64,000 nucleotides of DNA from Olivibacter sp036959255 (GTDB lineage: Bacteria; Bacteroidota; Bacteroidia; Sphingobacteriales; Sphingobacteriaceae): positions 1,178,001 to 1,242,000 of the forward strand of contig NZ_JAWMTI010000001.1 in NCBI RefSeq assembly GCF_036959255.1, in the 5' to 3' direction. Below the pieces are notes generated by a model. That model ran no database searches and was not told the origin of the DNA. It saw only the letters and a program-made list of their open reading frames with translations. Position 1 is the stretch's first letter. Each line of letters opens with the position of its first letter. This document shows, in pieces, positions 23,747 to 31,424 of the stretch. The position numbers and the translations under genes were made by a program.

Positions 23747-23801
23747 TACCTTTACAAAGGTAAGGGATCCGAAAAACCATAACGATAGTAAAAAACCATA
23801 A
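23747..23801 (-). promoter_or_regulatory. Promoter/operator region of the sigma-Cas12f operon
   Basis: On the minus strand TACCTTTG (23762-23755) matches TAnnTTTG and lies inside a palindrome, TACCTTT-AC-AAAGGTA (23747-23762). Upstream, where a -33 element would be, two direct repeats AAAAACCATAA sit at 23772-23782 and 23791-23801, 19 bp apart (about two helical turns on the same face). They lie between the sigma operon and the divergent XRE regulator gene, so they are candidate binding sites for that regulator. Confidence 0.5.
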
Positions 23802-23877
23802 GCCATTGTTTTTTACCACGATATCCATCAGCGGAATTTGAAAATATAAACGGAAATTAGTTCCGATTTAAACGATC

Positions 23878-24336
23878 ATGGAGAATACGCCAATGAAAAC
23901 AGCATTTCAGACAGAAGATAAACCCCATCTGGGCCGCAACGTGCAGCGCATACGGGAAATAGAAGGACTAAAGCAATATGATCTGGGCCAGCGTTGCAAC
24001 GGATGGAGCCAACAGCAGATTTCCAGATTGGAACAGTCGGAGTTTATCGATGATGCGAATCTTGCCGTTTTAGCGGAGGGGCTGGGTGTAACGCCCGAGT
24101 TCATCAAAAATTTTAAGGAAGACAGGATAATATACAACATCCAAAGCAATAATAACCTATACGATTCCTCGTCGCAACACTACAAGTCAAAGATTAAGAA
24201 CGAATTTCCAAAGAAAGTTATGGAGTTATTTGAACGTTTTCTCGAAGAAGACCGCGCTAAAACCGAATCTATTGCCCAGTTAAGTAAGGCGGTGTTGGAT
24301 TTAGCGGAGGAAGTGAAGAAATTAAAGAAGGGGTAG
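23878..24336 (+). CDS. XRE-family transcriptional regulator with C-terminal coiled coil
   Basis: A 152-residue DNA-binding protein. The helix-turn-helix lies at about residues 20-75 (LGRNVQRIREIEGLKQYDLGQ, WSQQQISRLEQSE, LAVLAEGLGVTPEFIKNF). After a polar linker the C-terminus (PKKVMELFERFLEEDRAKTE...VLDLAEEVKKLKKG) is a predicted coiled coil for dimerisation. It is transcribed divergently from the sigma/Cas12f-like operon across a 183-bp region containing operator-like repeats, so it plausibly controls that operon. Similar regulators are common in Bacteroidetes accessory DNA, so the link is contextual only. Confidence 0.85.
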   Translation: MENTPMKTAFQTEDKPHLGRNVQRIREIEGLKQYDLGQRCNGWSQQQISRLEQSEFIDDANLAVLAEGLGVTPEFIKNFKEDRIIYNIQSNNNLYDSSSQHYKSKIKNEFPKKVMELFERFLEEDRAKTESIAQLSKAVLDLAEEVKKLKKG

Positions 24337-24364
24337 CTCTTACAATAATAAAGCTTGCGGTGTG

Positions 24365-24424
24365 TCATTTTTTGTTCAGGAAGTCAACCCATACCGAAGT
24401 ATCAAAAAGCAAAGAATCCCTCAT
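24365..24424 (-). pseudogene. vapC toxin remnant (first 19 codons only)
   Basis: Directly after vapB, with an ATGA overlap at 24421-24424, a frame reads MRDSLLFDTSVWVDFLNKK then TGA (24365-24367). This is the N-terminal strand of a PIN-domain toxin, including the first catalytic Asp in FDTSVWVDFL. The rest of the ~130-residue domain is absent, and the sequence runs at once into the 3' end of the XRE gene. I read it as a toxin gene truncated by recombination or insertion. Confidence 0.75.
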
Positions 24425-24612
24425 AGATTACGCATCTGGTCGAGATCTCCTTCCCAAGTGTCCTTTTTTCTCAACGCTATAATGCTTTTTCGTTTCAGAG
24501 AGGCAATATATTGCTTTAATGCTTCATGAACCACGTCTTTCTTTGTCCTTAGTTTACTTATTTGAAGCGCCTGTTGAATGAGGTTTTCGTCTAACTCTAT
24601 ATTAGTTCTCAT
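24421..24612 (-). CDS. VapB-family antitoxin (orphaned)
   Basis: A 63-residue protein beginning MRTNIELDENLIQQALQIS, the ribbon-helix-helix start of VapB/Arc-type antitoxins, followed by LRTKKDVVHEALKQYI and a basic/acidic tail (EGDLDQMRNL). It would normally neutralise the PIN-domain toxin encoded just downstream, which here survives only as 19 codons. The gene is intact and may persist as a regulator or as a relic. Confidence 0.85.
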   Translation of the reverse strand: MRTNIELDENLIQQALQISKLRTKKDVVHEALKQYIASLKRKSIIALRKKDTWEGDLDQMRNL

Positions 24613-24859
24613 TTCTGTAATTTTTACTATGTGTAAAGATAATAAAATTTATACACATTGCGGCTAGTTTAAAAGGCTTTGACCCGAACTGTGTGATTTA
24701 TCTATTTTTCTATGTTTCAATGCCCTATTTGTTACAAAAATCCTTAACATTTTCATAATACGCATGTAAACACCCAATATGAAAATTGAAATGCGTGTCG
24801 AACAAGCATTTAGATTTTGATAAAAATCTAACGAAAAGGGCATTTTATTGCGCTTTTAC

Positions 24860-24890
24860 TTGTTTTAGCTTACGGTAGCCAGTAAATTTG
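24860..24890 (+). promoter_or_regulatory. Bacteroidetes-type promoter
   Basis: TTG (24860-24862), 20-nt spacer, TAAATTTG (24883-24890), a close match to the TTG/TAnnTTTG consensus. Transcription would start near 24897, only a few bases before the ATG at 24902. Confidence 0.6.
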
Positions 24891-24901
24891 TGATAGCAAA
24901 A

Positions 24902-25123
24902 ATGGAAGATATGGAAGTAAATTTACGTCGATTATCTGTTTTTACCGCGGATCTACAGCTGATCTTGGGCAAGAGCATGCGTACATGCCAACGCCATATG
25001 CAGTTGATCCGCGACATGTATGCTTTGGAAAAGCAGCAGCCCGTTACGGTATATCATGTTGCAGAATACCTCGATACGCCTGTATCAAAAATAGCTGCTT
25101 TTCTGAAGATTACCCGGAATTAG
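24902..25123 (+). CDS. Small orphan protein, possible helix-turn-helix
   Basis: A 73-residue soluble, mostly helical protein starting MEDMEVNLRRLSVFTADLQL. The segment CQRHMQLIRDMYAL followed by VTVYHVAEYLDTPVSKIAAFLK resembles a small helix-turn-helix, with the second part like a winged or Xre-type recognition helix, so DNA binding is possible. A strong promoter precedes it and a strong terminator follows, so it is monocistronic. I do not recognise the family; similar small genes occur in Bacteroidetes accessory regions. Confidence 0.65.
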   Translation: MEDMEVNLRRLSVFTADLQLILGKSMRTCQRHMQLIRDMYALEKQQPVTVYHVAEYLDTPVSKIAAFLKITRN

Positions 25124-25172
25124 GTGGGTAAATGAGCAATGGGATTGCTCCGATGTAAAAAGATTTCTTGGT

Positions 25173-25204
25173 AAGCCGCGGCAAGTGCCCGCGGCTTTTT
25201 TTTG
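25173..25204 (+). terminator. Strong rho-independent terminator
   Basis: GC-rich stem AGCCGCGG (25174-25181) / CCGCGGCT (25189-25196), 7-nt loop, then eight T residues. Confidence 0.92.
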
Positions 25205-25244
25205 CTTACGACACTCCTAAAGGATGAAAGGTCTTAATAAATGT

Positions 25245-25725
25245 CAGTAAGACTGAGATAAACACAATTAAGTTTAAGGCAAACGCAAATAAGTTCGAGA
25301 TAAACATGCTTAAGTTTATCCTTAACACGTATTTTTTGTTATGAAGGTAGAAGGGTTTGAAGTAAATACAAACAATATGAAGGTAATTTTAAGATAAGTT
25401 GAGACACTTTTGATCAAGCTTGTTTTAACCTTGCTCATGTCTGCTATAAACTTAACTAAAGAAATAGCAAACTTGTTACGTTGGCAATAACAATGAACAA
25501 TGTTGTTATAAACTTGACCAAGTTTGTCGTAACCTTAACCAAGTTTGAATTAAACATAAACAGGATTACCCCATAATTGGTTAAAATTGTTCTAACGTTG
25601 TTCACAGTTGTGACAAAGTTCTATAACGTTCTGTCAGACCTTTCTAAGTTTATATTAACAACGATCAAGATTGTATTAAATCTATATGGATTTGGAATAA
25701 ATTTAGTCAATAGAGCGTTCGATTT
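25245..25725. repeat. Field of degenerate ~21-bp tandem repeats
   Basis: Within this AT-rich 0.5 kb, units resembling ATAAACTTGACCAAGTTTGTC recur with a spacing of about 20-23 bp. Examples begin at about 25258, 25281, 25301, 25507, 25530, 25550 and onward to 25690 (TAACCTTAACCAAGTTTG, TAAACATGCTTAAGTTTAT, TAACAACGATCAAGATTG). No frame stays open through the whole field on either strand, although a 94-codon plus frame at 25577-25861 translates part of it into seven-residue repeats (VVTKFYN, VLSDLSK). It is probably non-coding. The rest of 25205-26048 has no recognisable gene. Confidence 0.6.
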
Positions 25726-26012
25726 GGTCATCCTTAAACGTACTTTTCCTCCTCTTTTATCGGACAAAAGCGTCAAAAAACGACAAAAACGCCATAAGCG
25801 TCAAAATCGGACATGGCATTTTTTGATTCTACTGAACTTTGTTTTGTTCATCAGCGGTTGATGGACTTAAACAAATATAAGTAAATGATAACAAAGAGAA
25901 AACATCCAACCAAGCCAACGTAAATGTGCAATAGGCTTTAAGCAATTGGCCATCCAAGGGAAGTCAAGCTTTTTAATTATTGATGTCTTATCTAATTTTT
26001 AGGGTATCAATG

Positions 26013-26029
26013 AGCCCTTCGGGGTTTTT
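26013..26029 (+). terminator. UUCG-capped hairpin with T-run just upstream of a gene
   Basis: AGCCC-TTCG-GGGTT followed by TTT, 20 nt before the ATG at 26049. It has the form of a short terminator; in this position it may end upstream transcription or act as a leader hairpin. The stem is only five pairs, one of them a wobble. Confidence 0.4.
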
Positions 26030-26048
26030 ACTTTTTAATTTTTAAATC

Positions 26049-26678
26049 ATGCAAAATAGATACATCGCTATAGGTTTTAGTAATATCGCAGACGACGCCA
26101 TGGCAACTTTAGGAACAACCGTCATTACCGCCATGACGGACAATCCAAATTTCGAAACGCCCGTTCCGGCGTTGACAGATATACAGTTACTCCTTGAGGA
26201 TTACCGGGTGAAATTGGCTGCTACCCGCAAAGGCAGTCCGCTAAACACCAGTGAAAAAAATGTGAGTCGCCAAGCACTGGAGAAAGGACTCAGGCAATTG
26301 GCGTTTTATGTAGACGCTGTTGCAGACGGGGCCTTACATATTATTTTAAGTTCGGGCTTTCCTGTAAAGCCGCTTCGATCTTCGCTCATTGCTCCTGCCA
26401 CACCAGAGCGTCTTCGTCTGAGCGATACGGCACAGAGCGGGCAGATGCGCTTTGATTTTAACCCCGTGAGAAGGGCCTGGGAATACGAATACTGCTATGC
26501 TACAGATGTGGGCGATAATGGAAATTTCCAATGGGGCGATATTCTCTCCACCACTTCGTCCCGCAACAATATCATCGCTCCGTTAATTCCGGGTGTTGTT
26601 TGCCGCGTACGGGTTCGGGCTCGTAATGGAAAAGGAGTCAGCGATTGGAGTGAAGCCGTTAGCTTAATGGCAAGATGA
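26049..26678 (+). CDS. Fibronectin type III-like domain protein
   Basis: A 209-residue protein without a signal peptide. The N-terminal ~110 residues are helical (DIQLLLEDYRVKLAATRKGS, KNVSRQALEKGLRQLAFYVDA) and the C-terminal ~90 residues form a fibronectin III-like sandwich (APATPERLRLSDTAQSGQMRF ... VVCRVRVRARNGKGVSDWSEAV). Proteins of this layout recur in Bacteroidetes genomes, often in accessory regions, and I know of no established function. A strong terminator follows, and a UUCG hairpin precedes the start. Confidence 0.8.
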   Translation: MQNRYIAIGFSNIADDAMATLGTTVITAMTDNPNFETPVPALTDIQLLLEDYRVKLAATRKGSPLNTSEKNVSRQALEKGLRQLAFYVDAVADGALHIILSSGFPVKPLRSSLIAPATPERLRLSDTAQSGQMRFDFNPVRRAWEYEYCYATDVGDNGNFQWGDILSTTSSRNNIIAPLIPGVVCRVRVRARNGKGVSDWSEAVSLMAR

Positions 26679-26683
26679 CCCCG

Positions 26684-26716
26684 AGCAGGAGCTGGATTTC
26701 CGGCTCCTGCTTGTTT
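26684..26716 (+). terminator. Rho-independent terminator
   Basis: Nine-bp stem AGCAGGAGC (26684-26692) / GCTCCTGCT (26703-26711) followed by TGTTTAT, directly after the fibronectin-like gene. The rest of the gap up to 27043 is AT-rich and shows only the promoter element at 27004. Confidence 0.85.
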
Positions 26717-27003
26717 ATATTCTTACTTACCCTATTTTCAATAAAGATTCACATTTCAAATAATTTTCAGCCATTCCTGAGCGGAATTTAGACAATCATT
26801 TAATTTATATGTAACTAAAAAGTAATGGTTTCAAAATGAGTCATTATAATTTCATCGTATATAGCTACTATCAAAACCTCCAGCAACTCATTTCTTACGA
26901 GTACTGGTTTCAGTTTTTTTCATACACCAATCGAGAAATGAACTTTATGTGTAACGAAACGCAGTGTTTGTGTAAAATTTAATTATTCATTCAGTAAACA
27001 CAA

Positions 27004-27011
27004 TAACTTTG
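27004..27011 (+). promoter_or_regulatory. -7 promoter element
   Basis: TAACTTTG matches TAnnTTTG, 32 nt before the ATG at 27043. No TTG is found at the expected -33 position. Confidence 0.4.
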
Positions 27012-27042
27012 AACAATTATATTATCAAAAAAAATAAATCAC

Positions 27043-27333
27043 ATGAAAAAATCAGTTTTTATTGGTGTTTCGTTTCTCATTATCTTGGGGTGCAGTAAAC
27101 AACAATCACCTCAAGTAGAATCAAAACAGCTTGAATCAGGAGAAAAATTAGTCAACTATTTGCACATCACAACAAGCACTCCGAAAAGTGAAATCAAGTA
27201 TAATGACACAAAAGATTCATTAGTACTAAGAGGATGGTACAAAGTGGCCATCAAAGATGTACAAGATCAATACAATAATGCAAATGAATACAAAGCTAAC
27301 TACGAAAAAAACATCTCAAATGAAAACAATTAA
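27043..27333 (+). CDS. Small lipoprotein
   Basis: A 96-residue lipoprotein with signal and lipobox MKKSVFIGVSFLIILGCSKQQ (Cys17). The mature part is hydrophilic, with a short strand-rich centre (VNYLHITTSTPKSEIKYNDT, LVLRGWYKVAIKDV) and an Asn-rich tail. It overlaps the start of the next gene by 14 nt in another frame, so the pair is translationally linked. No family recognised. Base composition is AT-rich compared with the flanking housekeeping genes. Confidence 0.72.
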   Translation: MKKSVFIGVSFLIILGCSKQQSPQVESKQLESGEKLVNYLHITTSTPKSEIKYNDTKDSLVLRGWYKVAIKDVQDQYNNANEYKANYEKNISNENN

Positions 27334-28351
27334 CCTTTTCACCTATATATTATTTTCAGCATTCCTTTTGCTCTCTCCTCGTTCATATGCCCAAAATTGG
27401 GCGCCGCCCGTTATCACAGGAATAAGCATCACACCAATTTATCCAGACGGATACGTTCCTATATCCGATAACAGTGAAACACAAAGTACAATAAGTGTAA
27501 ATGTTAATAGATCACCAATAAGTAGTGGTTTTTCTTATACACGTGTAGCCTTCAAGGTGATCCTAAGACGACTCGGCCAAGAAGACAAAACAATTTCACA
27601 AGAAATCTTTCTCGAAGATGCTGAATTTGGAGGCAGCTTTACGACTCAAAAAAACATCAATTTTAACATCCCAGCAAAAAGCTACGATGGCACTATTTAC
27701 CTGAGCTATAAATATTGGATTCCATCTTCATCAAATTGGAGCGGTGATATATTAGCAACGACAACCTTCTCCACCGAACTATCTCCTGAAGACCCGATCG
27801 GTACTCCAGCAGCATGGATACCGAAAATCCTAAACACAAGACCAATGTCGTTTTTCGATAATGCAACTATTATACATACATCATCGCAGCCTATCTTGAG
27901 AAACGATGGTCAATGGATAAAGTCTAAAAATGGGAGAATGGGAATTAGACTAACAAACAATGGCTGTCTGATTGTAGTGGAAAATCCCGACAATCTACCA
28001 TTTGATCCTACTAAAGATGAAAGCAGTGTTACTGGTTATTGGTCATCGCTGACACAGGGAGCCTTGGGATCTAGATATGAATGTTATTTTCAGTTGGATG
28101 GTGATTTAGCTATCTATGAAATAACTTCCTCAGAAAAAAAGAAAATTTGGTCTTCCAAATCATACGTTGATCCTACTACGCCAAAAGGCAAGAATGCAAA
28201 AAATGGTATTTTTGTATTACATGATACTGGTGATTTTAGATTATGTTATCCAAGACCTGACGCAGACAATCAAGTTCATCGTCTTAGATTCAGCACTGGA
28301 ACTGGCCAATCTTACCCTGAACCAAGTGCTAATATGGGATTTTTATACTAA
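27320..28351 (+). CDS. Secreted protein with bulb-type lectin-like domain
   Basis: A 343-residue exported protein. The ATG at 27320 (MKTINLFTYILFSAFLLLSPRSYAQN) gives a good signal peptide; it overlaps the upstream lipoprotein gene. The N-terminal half is a beta-rich module (PPVITGISITPIYPDGYVPIS ... IYLSYKYWIP). The C-terminal half has blocks typical of mannose-binding B-lectins, such as YECYFQLDGDLAIYE followed by KKIWSSKSY and IFVLHDTGDFRLCY. Carbohydrate binding at the cell surface, or a secreted bacteriocin-like lectin, is possible. With the lipoprotein it forms a small accessory operon. Confidence 0.7.
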   Translation: MKTINLFTYILFSAFLLLSPRSYAQNWAPPVITGISITPIYPDGYVPISDNSETQSTISVNVNRSPISSGFSYTRVAFKVILRRLGQEDKTISQEIFLEDAEFGGSFTTQKNINFNIPAKSYDGTIYLSYKYWIPSSSNWSGDILATTTFSTELSPEDPIGTPAAWIPKILNTRPMSFFDNATIIHTSSQPILRNDGQWIKSKNGRMGIRLTNNGCLIVVENPDNLPFDPTKDESSVTGYWSSLTQGALGSRYECYFQLDGDLAIYEITSSEKKKIWSSKSYVDPTTPKGKNAKNGIFVLHDTGDFRLCYPRPDADNQVHRLRFSTGTGQSYPEPSANMGFLY

Positions 28352-28465
28352 ATTACTATTACCGAAGGAATGAAACCAAAAAAATCGTTCCTTCGATTTC
28401 GAACTAAGAGCAACTCTTTAGGTCAAATAGCTTTTCGATCCTCTTAAAAAGGGAGAGCAGTACAA

Positions 28466-29320
28466 TCATGCAAAAATATGCAGTAAACGTTGAACTTCAT
28501 CCGCTTTCTCCAAGCTACCTGCTTGATTATAGGAAGCTAAAAGATTCCGCAATACACGACTAACAATGGCGAGGTTGTCGCATGGTAAAAAGAACTGCTC
28601 ATTGGACGGTAGATTAAGCTGTTTCAAAAAGGACAAAACATCATGCTTCCCAAATATTTGACCTCTATTAAACGCATTGATGTAAAAAAGTACACCAGTA
28701 TCGTCCGCCTTAATCTGCTCGTCCATATATGCTAAAATGAAATGCCGAGGCAAGTTGACGCCGTAAATAGGAATATCCAAACGCTGGGCTACAATACTGT
28801 ATAAAGCAGCCAAAAGGATCGGGTTTCCCCGCCTTGTTTCCAACACTTTACCAATGTAAGAATTCTGTGGATCGTGGTAATTTTTGGTATTGCCTTTGAA
28901 ACCGTGCATGTTATAAAACACATTGTTTAAGAGTCGGACCTTCTCCACGGCACTCATATTATACATCATTTCCAACCATGCATCCCGCTTAATCTCTTCC
29001 ACTTGATTGATAATGCTTTGATCTTCTAAATCAGGATATTGATATTTATTAACGATAATCAAACCCTGTAATAAATCGAAGCCGCCTCCCATATACCAAA
29101 GCTCCAATTCATTATAAACCTGCTCAAACTGAATTTTATGAATTAAATTCTCTATTCTTGATTGAAGGAAGGAGTCAAAGGATTTTTCCCAAACCGCTTC
29201 CAGCGGAGCAATAACCGCCGTACCTAAGGTTAACAACTTCTCTTCAACATGCCGAAATACCCCGTCATCCGGATCGTCCAATAAATGTATCAAGGAGTTT
29301 ATCTCTTTATCGTTAAGCAT
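28466..29320 (-). CDS. Transglutaminase-like (SirB1-type) protein
   Basis: A 284-residue cytoplasmic protein, start at the ATG at 29320 (MLNDKEINSLIHLLDDPDDGVF), with an in-frame ATG two codons upstream. The N-terminal 100 residues are HEAT-like helices (VEEKLLTLGTAVIAPLEAVW). The central part has the SirB1/transglutaminase-like block NSYIGKVLETRRGNPILLAALYSIVAQRL followed by GVNLPRHFIL, which keeps the His but lacks the catalytic Cys in the usual place. Function is unknown; homologs occur widely in Bacteroidetes. Gene is monocistronic. Confidence 0.85.
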   Translation of the reverse strand: MLNDKEINSLIHLLDDPDDGVFRHVEEKLLTLGTAVIAPLEAVWEKSFDSFLQSRIENLIHKIQFEQVYNELELWYMGGGFDLLQGLIIVNKYQYPDLEDQSIINQVEEIKRDAWLEMMYNMSAVEKVRLLNNVFYNMHGFKGNTKNYHDPQNSYIGKVLETRRGNPILLAALYSIVAQRLDIPIYGVNLPRHFILAYMDEQIKADDTGVLFYINAFNRGQIFGKHDVLSFLKQLNLPSNEQFFLPCDNLAIVSRVLRNLLASYNQAGSLEKADEVQRLLHIFA

Positions 29321-29443
29321 ATACAAAGATAAAAATAAGTTGTGATTTGTGTGTTATGAGTTGCTTCTCTACCGAGGTTACCACACTCGTATTCAATAGG
29401 ATGTTTAAATTAAAAGAACCTTTTTCTTAGTCAAATTTATCGT

Positions 29444-29816
29444 GTTCTTTTTGTCTTAACACAAAAAGAACCAAAAAAGTCAAGGCGTGTGTAGGCTACC
29501 TTGCAACCGATGGCAAAGCATCGCTGGCGCGTATTGGAGCCGTTTCACTTCCTCAATCCGCTTGGATATTGCCGTATGAACAGACATGCAAATGCTTTGC
29601 GGCTCGTTGCGTCGGTATCCTCCAAGGCCGATCTTCCAGCGCACAGGGCTATATTTAGGGCTGAAGAAATAATACGTCCGGTTAAAAGTAAAAGCCCTAC
29701 GTTCTGCTAAAATATCACCTAGGAAATTTGCGGTTTGCACGTTGAGGCACTATCGTTGTAGCAAAGTTCCAAGTGATGAGTTTTTGGTTACTTTTTGCGG
29801 AAAAAAGTGACAAAAA
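29444..29816 (+). repeat. Dispersed ~340-bp repeat, copy B, with hairpin head
   Basis: The body 29480-29816 matches copy A (69-414). Here the full head is present: a perfect hairpin GTTCTTTTTGT (29444-29454) / ACAAAAAGAAC (29461-29471), then CCAAAAAAGTCAAGGCG. The tail is again a hairpin (GGTTACTTTTT / AAAAAAGTGAC). The hairpin plus ACCAAAA(A)nTCAAGGC head also begins the different element at 18922. The whole gap 29321-29893 contains only this element. Confidence 0.8.
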
Positions 29817-29893
29817 TAATCGTTCTTTTTAAATGCACTCAACCTGCCTGTCACCATTGCTTTTTAGAAGAACCCTATAAAGGTGTTTAAACC

Positions 29894-31390
29894 TTATGGA
29901 ACCTGTGGCATATGCTGACTGAGCGAGTCCATACTGAGTCCCAAACCCTGGGCGATGGCCATCCCCAATTGCACATCCGCCCTGAACCAATGGCATAGCT
30001 GTCGGTTAATGATAAGTTCCTTCTTCGGGCCGCTAATGCCCTTCATCGAATTGATGATGTTATGAATTGTATTCTTTTTAGCCGTTGGTTCCATGAGCCT
30101 GAACAGATCACCAGGCTGTGTATAGTGATCGTCCTCGCCCGGTGCATTGCGATTATACCAATCGGCAATATCACTTTCCAAACGCCATGCGGGCTGTTTG
30201 TAGCTTTCATCTTCATAAATATGATCAAAACTGTTAGGAAAGTAATTCGGCGCTGAGCCACCGTTTCCGTCTACACGCATGTAGCCGTCTCGTTGATAAT
30301 TGGCAACTAAGAATGGACACTTGTTTACGGGAATCTGTTCATAGTTTGCACCTAAACGATATCGATGTGCATCGGGATAAGACAAAATCCGTCCCTGCAA
30401 CATTTTGTCGGGCGAATAACTAATCCCGTCTACAACATGTGCCGGTGCGAAAGCTGCCTGTTCTACTTCGGCAAAGTAATTGGATGGATTTTCGTTGAGC
30501 GCTAAAATTCCAACCTCTTGTAATGGGTATTCTCCCTGCGGCCAAGTCTTGGTTAAATCAAAGGGATTCCAACGAAATGTTTTAGCCTGCTCTTCATCCA
30601 TAATCTGTACATAAAGTTTCCATCGAGGAAAATCACCGCGCTCAATGGCTTCAAACAAATCACGTTGTGCAAAATCAGGATCCTCTCCGCGCATTTGGAT
30701 GGCCTCTTCGTCGGTGAAATTCTTAATACCTTGTTCTGTTTTGAAATGGAACTTCGTCCACACCCGCTCATTATCTTTATTAATGAACGAAAAGGTGTGG
30801 CTGCTAAAACCGTGCATATGCCGATAACCGATTGGTGTACCTCGGTCGGACATAAGGATAAGCACCTGGTGTAAGCTCTCTGGATTTAAAGACCAGAAAT
30901 CCCAGACCATAGTTGCGCTTTTCATATTGGTTTGGGGGTCACGCTTCTGCGTGTGAATAAAGTCACCGAACTTTTTGGGATCTTTTATAAAAAACACAGG
31001 CGTATTGTTACCCACAAGATCCCAGTTGCCATCTTCGGTATAGAACTTAATGGCAAAGCCTCTGGGATCCCGTTCAGTATCCGCCGAACCTTTTTCGCCT
31101 CCTACCGTTGAAAAACGTAAGAACAAACGCGTTTCTTTACCTATTTCATTGAAAATCTTTGCTCTCGTATAACGGGTGATGTCTTGTGTGACAGTAAACG
31201 TACCATACGCACCTGAACCCTTTGCGTGTACCACCCGTTCGGGGATTCGCTCCCGATTAAAATGAGCCATTTTTTCGTGTAAATGAAAATCCTGCAGTAA
31301 AATAGGACCGCGAGGTCCGACCGTCATCGAATCTTCGTTGTTTGTAACGGGAATACCCGAGGCCGTTGTTAGCTTCTTTTTCTCTTCCAT
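29894..31390 (-). CDS. katA: Catalase (monofunctional, heme)
   Basis: Catalase degrades hydrogen peroxide to water and oxygen. The 498-residue length is that of a small-subunit clade 3 enzyme. The active-site His lies in RIPERVVHAKGSGAYGTF near residue 54, the distal Asn in LVGNNTPVFFIKDP, and the heme-ligand Tyr in RILSYPDAHRYRLG near 340. It has no export signal and is cytoplasmic. The gene is divergent from oxyR, 104 bp away, with a TACCTTTG promoter element, so induction by OxyR on peroxide stress is expected. Confidence 0.97.
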   Translation of the reverse strand: MEEKKKLTTASGIPVTNNEDSMTVGPRGPILLQDFHLHEKMAHFNRERIPERVVHAKGSGAYGTFTVTQDITRYTRAKIFNEIGKETRLFLRFSTVGGEKGSADTERDPRGFAIKFYTEDGNWDLVGNNTPVFFIKDPKKFGDFIHTQKRDPQTNMKSATMVWDFWSLNPESLHQVLILMSDRGTPIGYRHMHGFSSHTFSFINKDNERVWTKFHFKTEQGIKNFTDEEAIQMRGEDPDFAQRDLFEAIERGDFPRWKLYVQIMDEEQAKTFRWNPFDLTKTWPQGEYPLQEVGILALNENPSNYFAEVEQAAFAPAHVVDGISYSPDKMLQGRILSYPDAHRYRLGANYEQIPVNKCPFLVANYQRDGYMRVDGNGGSAPNYFPNSFDHIYEDESYKQPAWRLESDIADWYNRNAPGEDDHYTQPGDLFRLMEPTAKKNTIHNIINSMKGISGPKKELIINRQLCHWFRADVQLGMAIAQGLGLSMDSLSQHMPQVP

Positions 31391-31424
31391 GCTGTGATTT
31401 TTTTAATGTTTTTCCTGTGTTAAC

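Noticed and set aside
20721..24336. Search for a match of the spacers within this window
   Set aside because: By eye I found no spacer match outside the array, but reading 64 kb manually is not decisive; a whole-genome search is needed.
25577..25861. 94-codon plus-strand frame with seven-residue repeats
   Set aside because: It has no ATG start, the period comes from the DNA repeats, and the frame is not maintained upstream; I keep it only as part of the repeat description.
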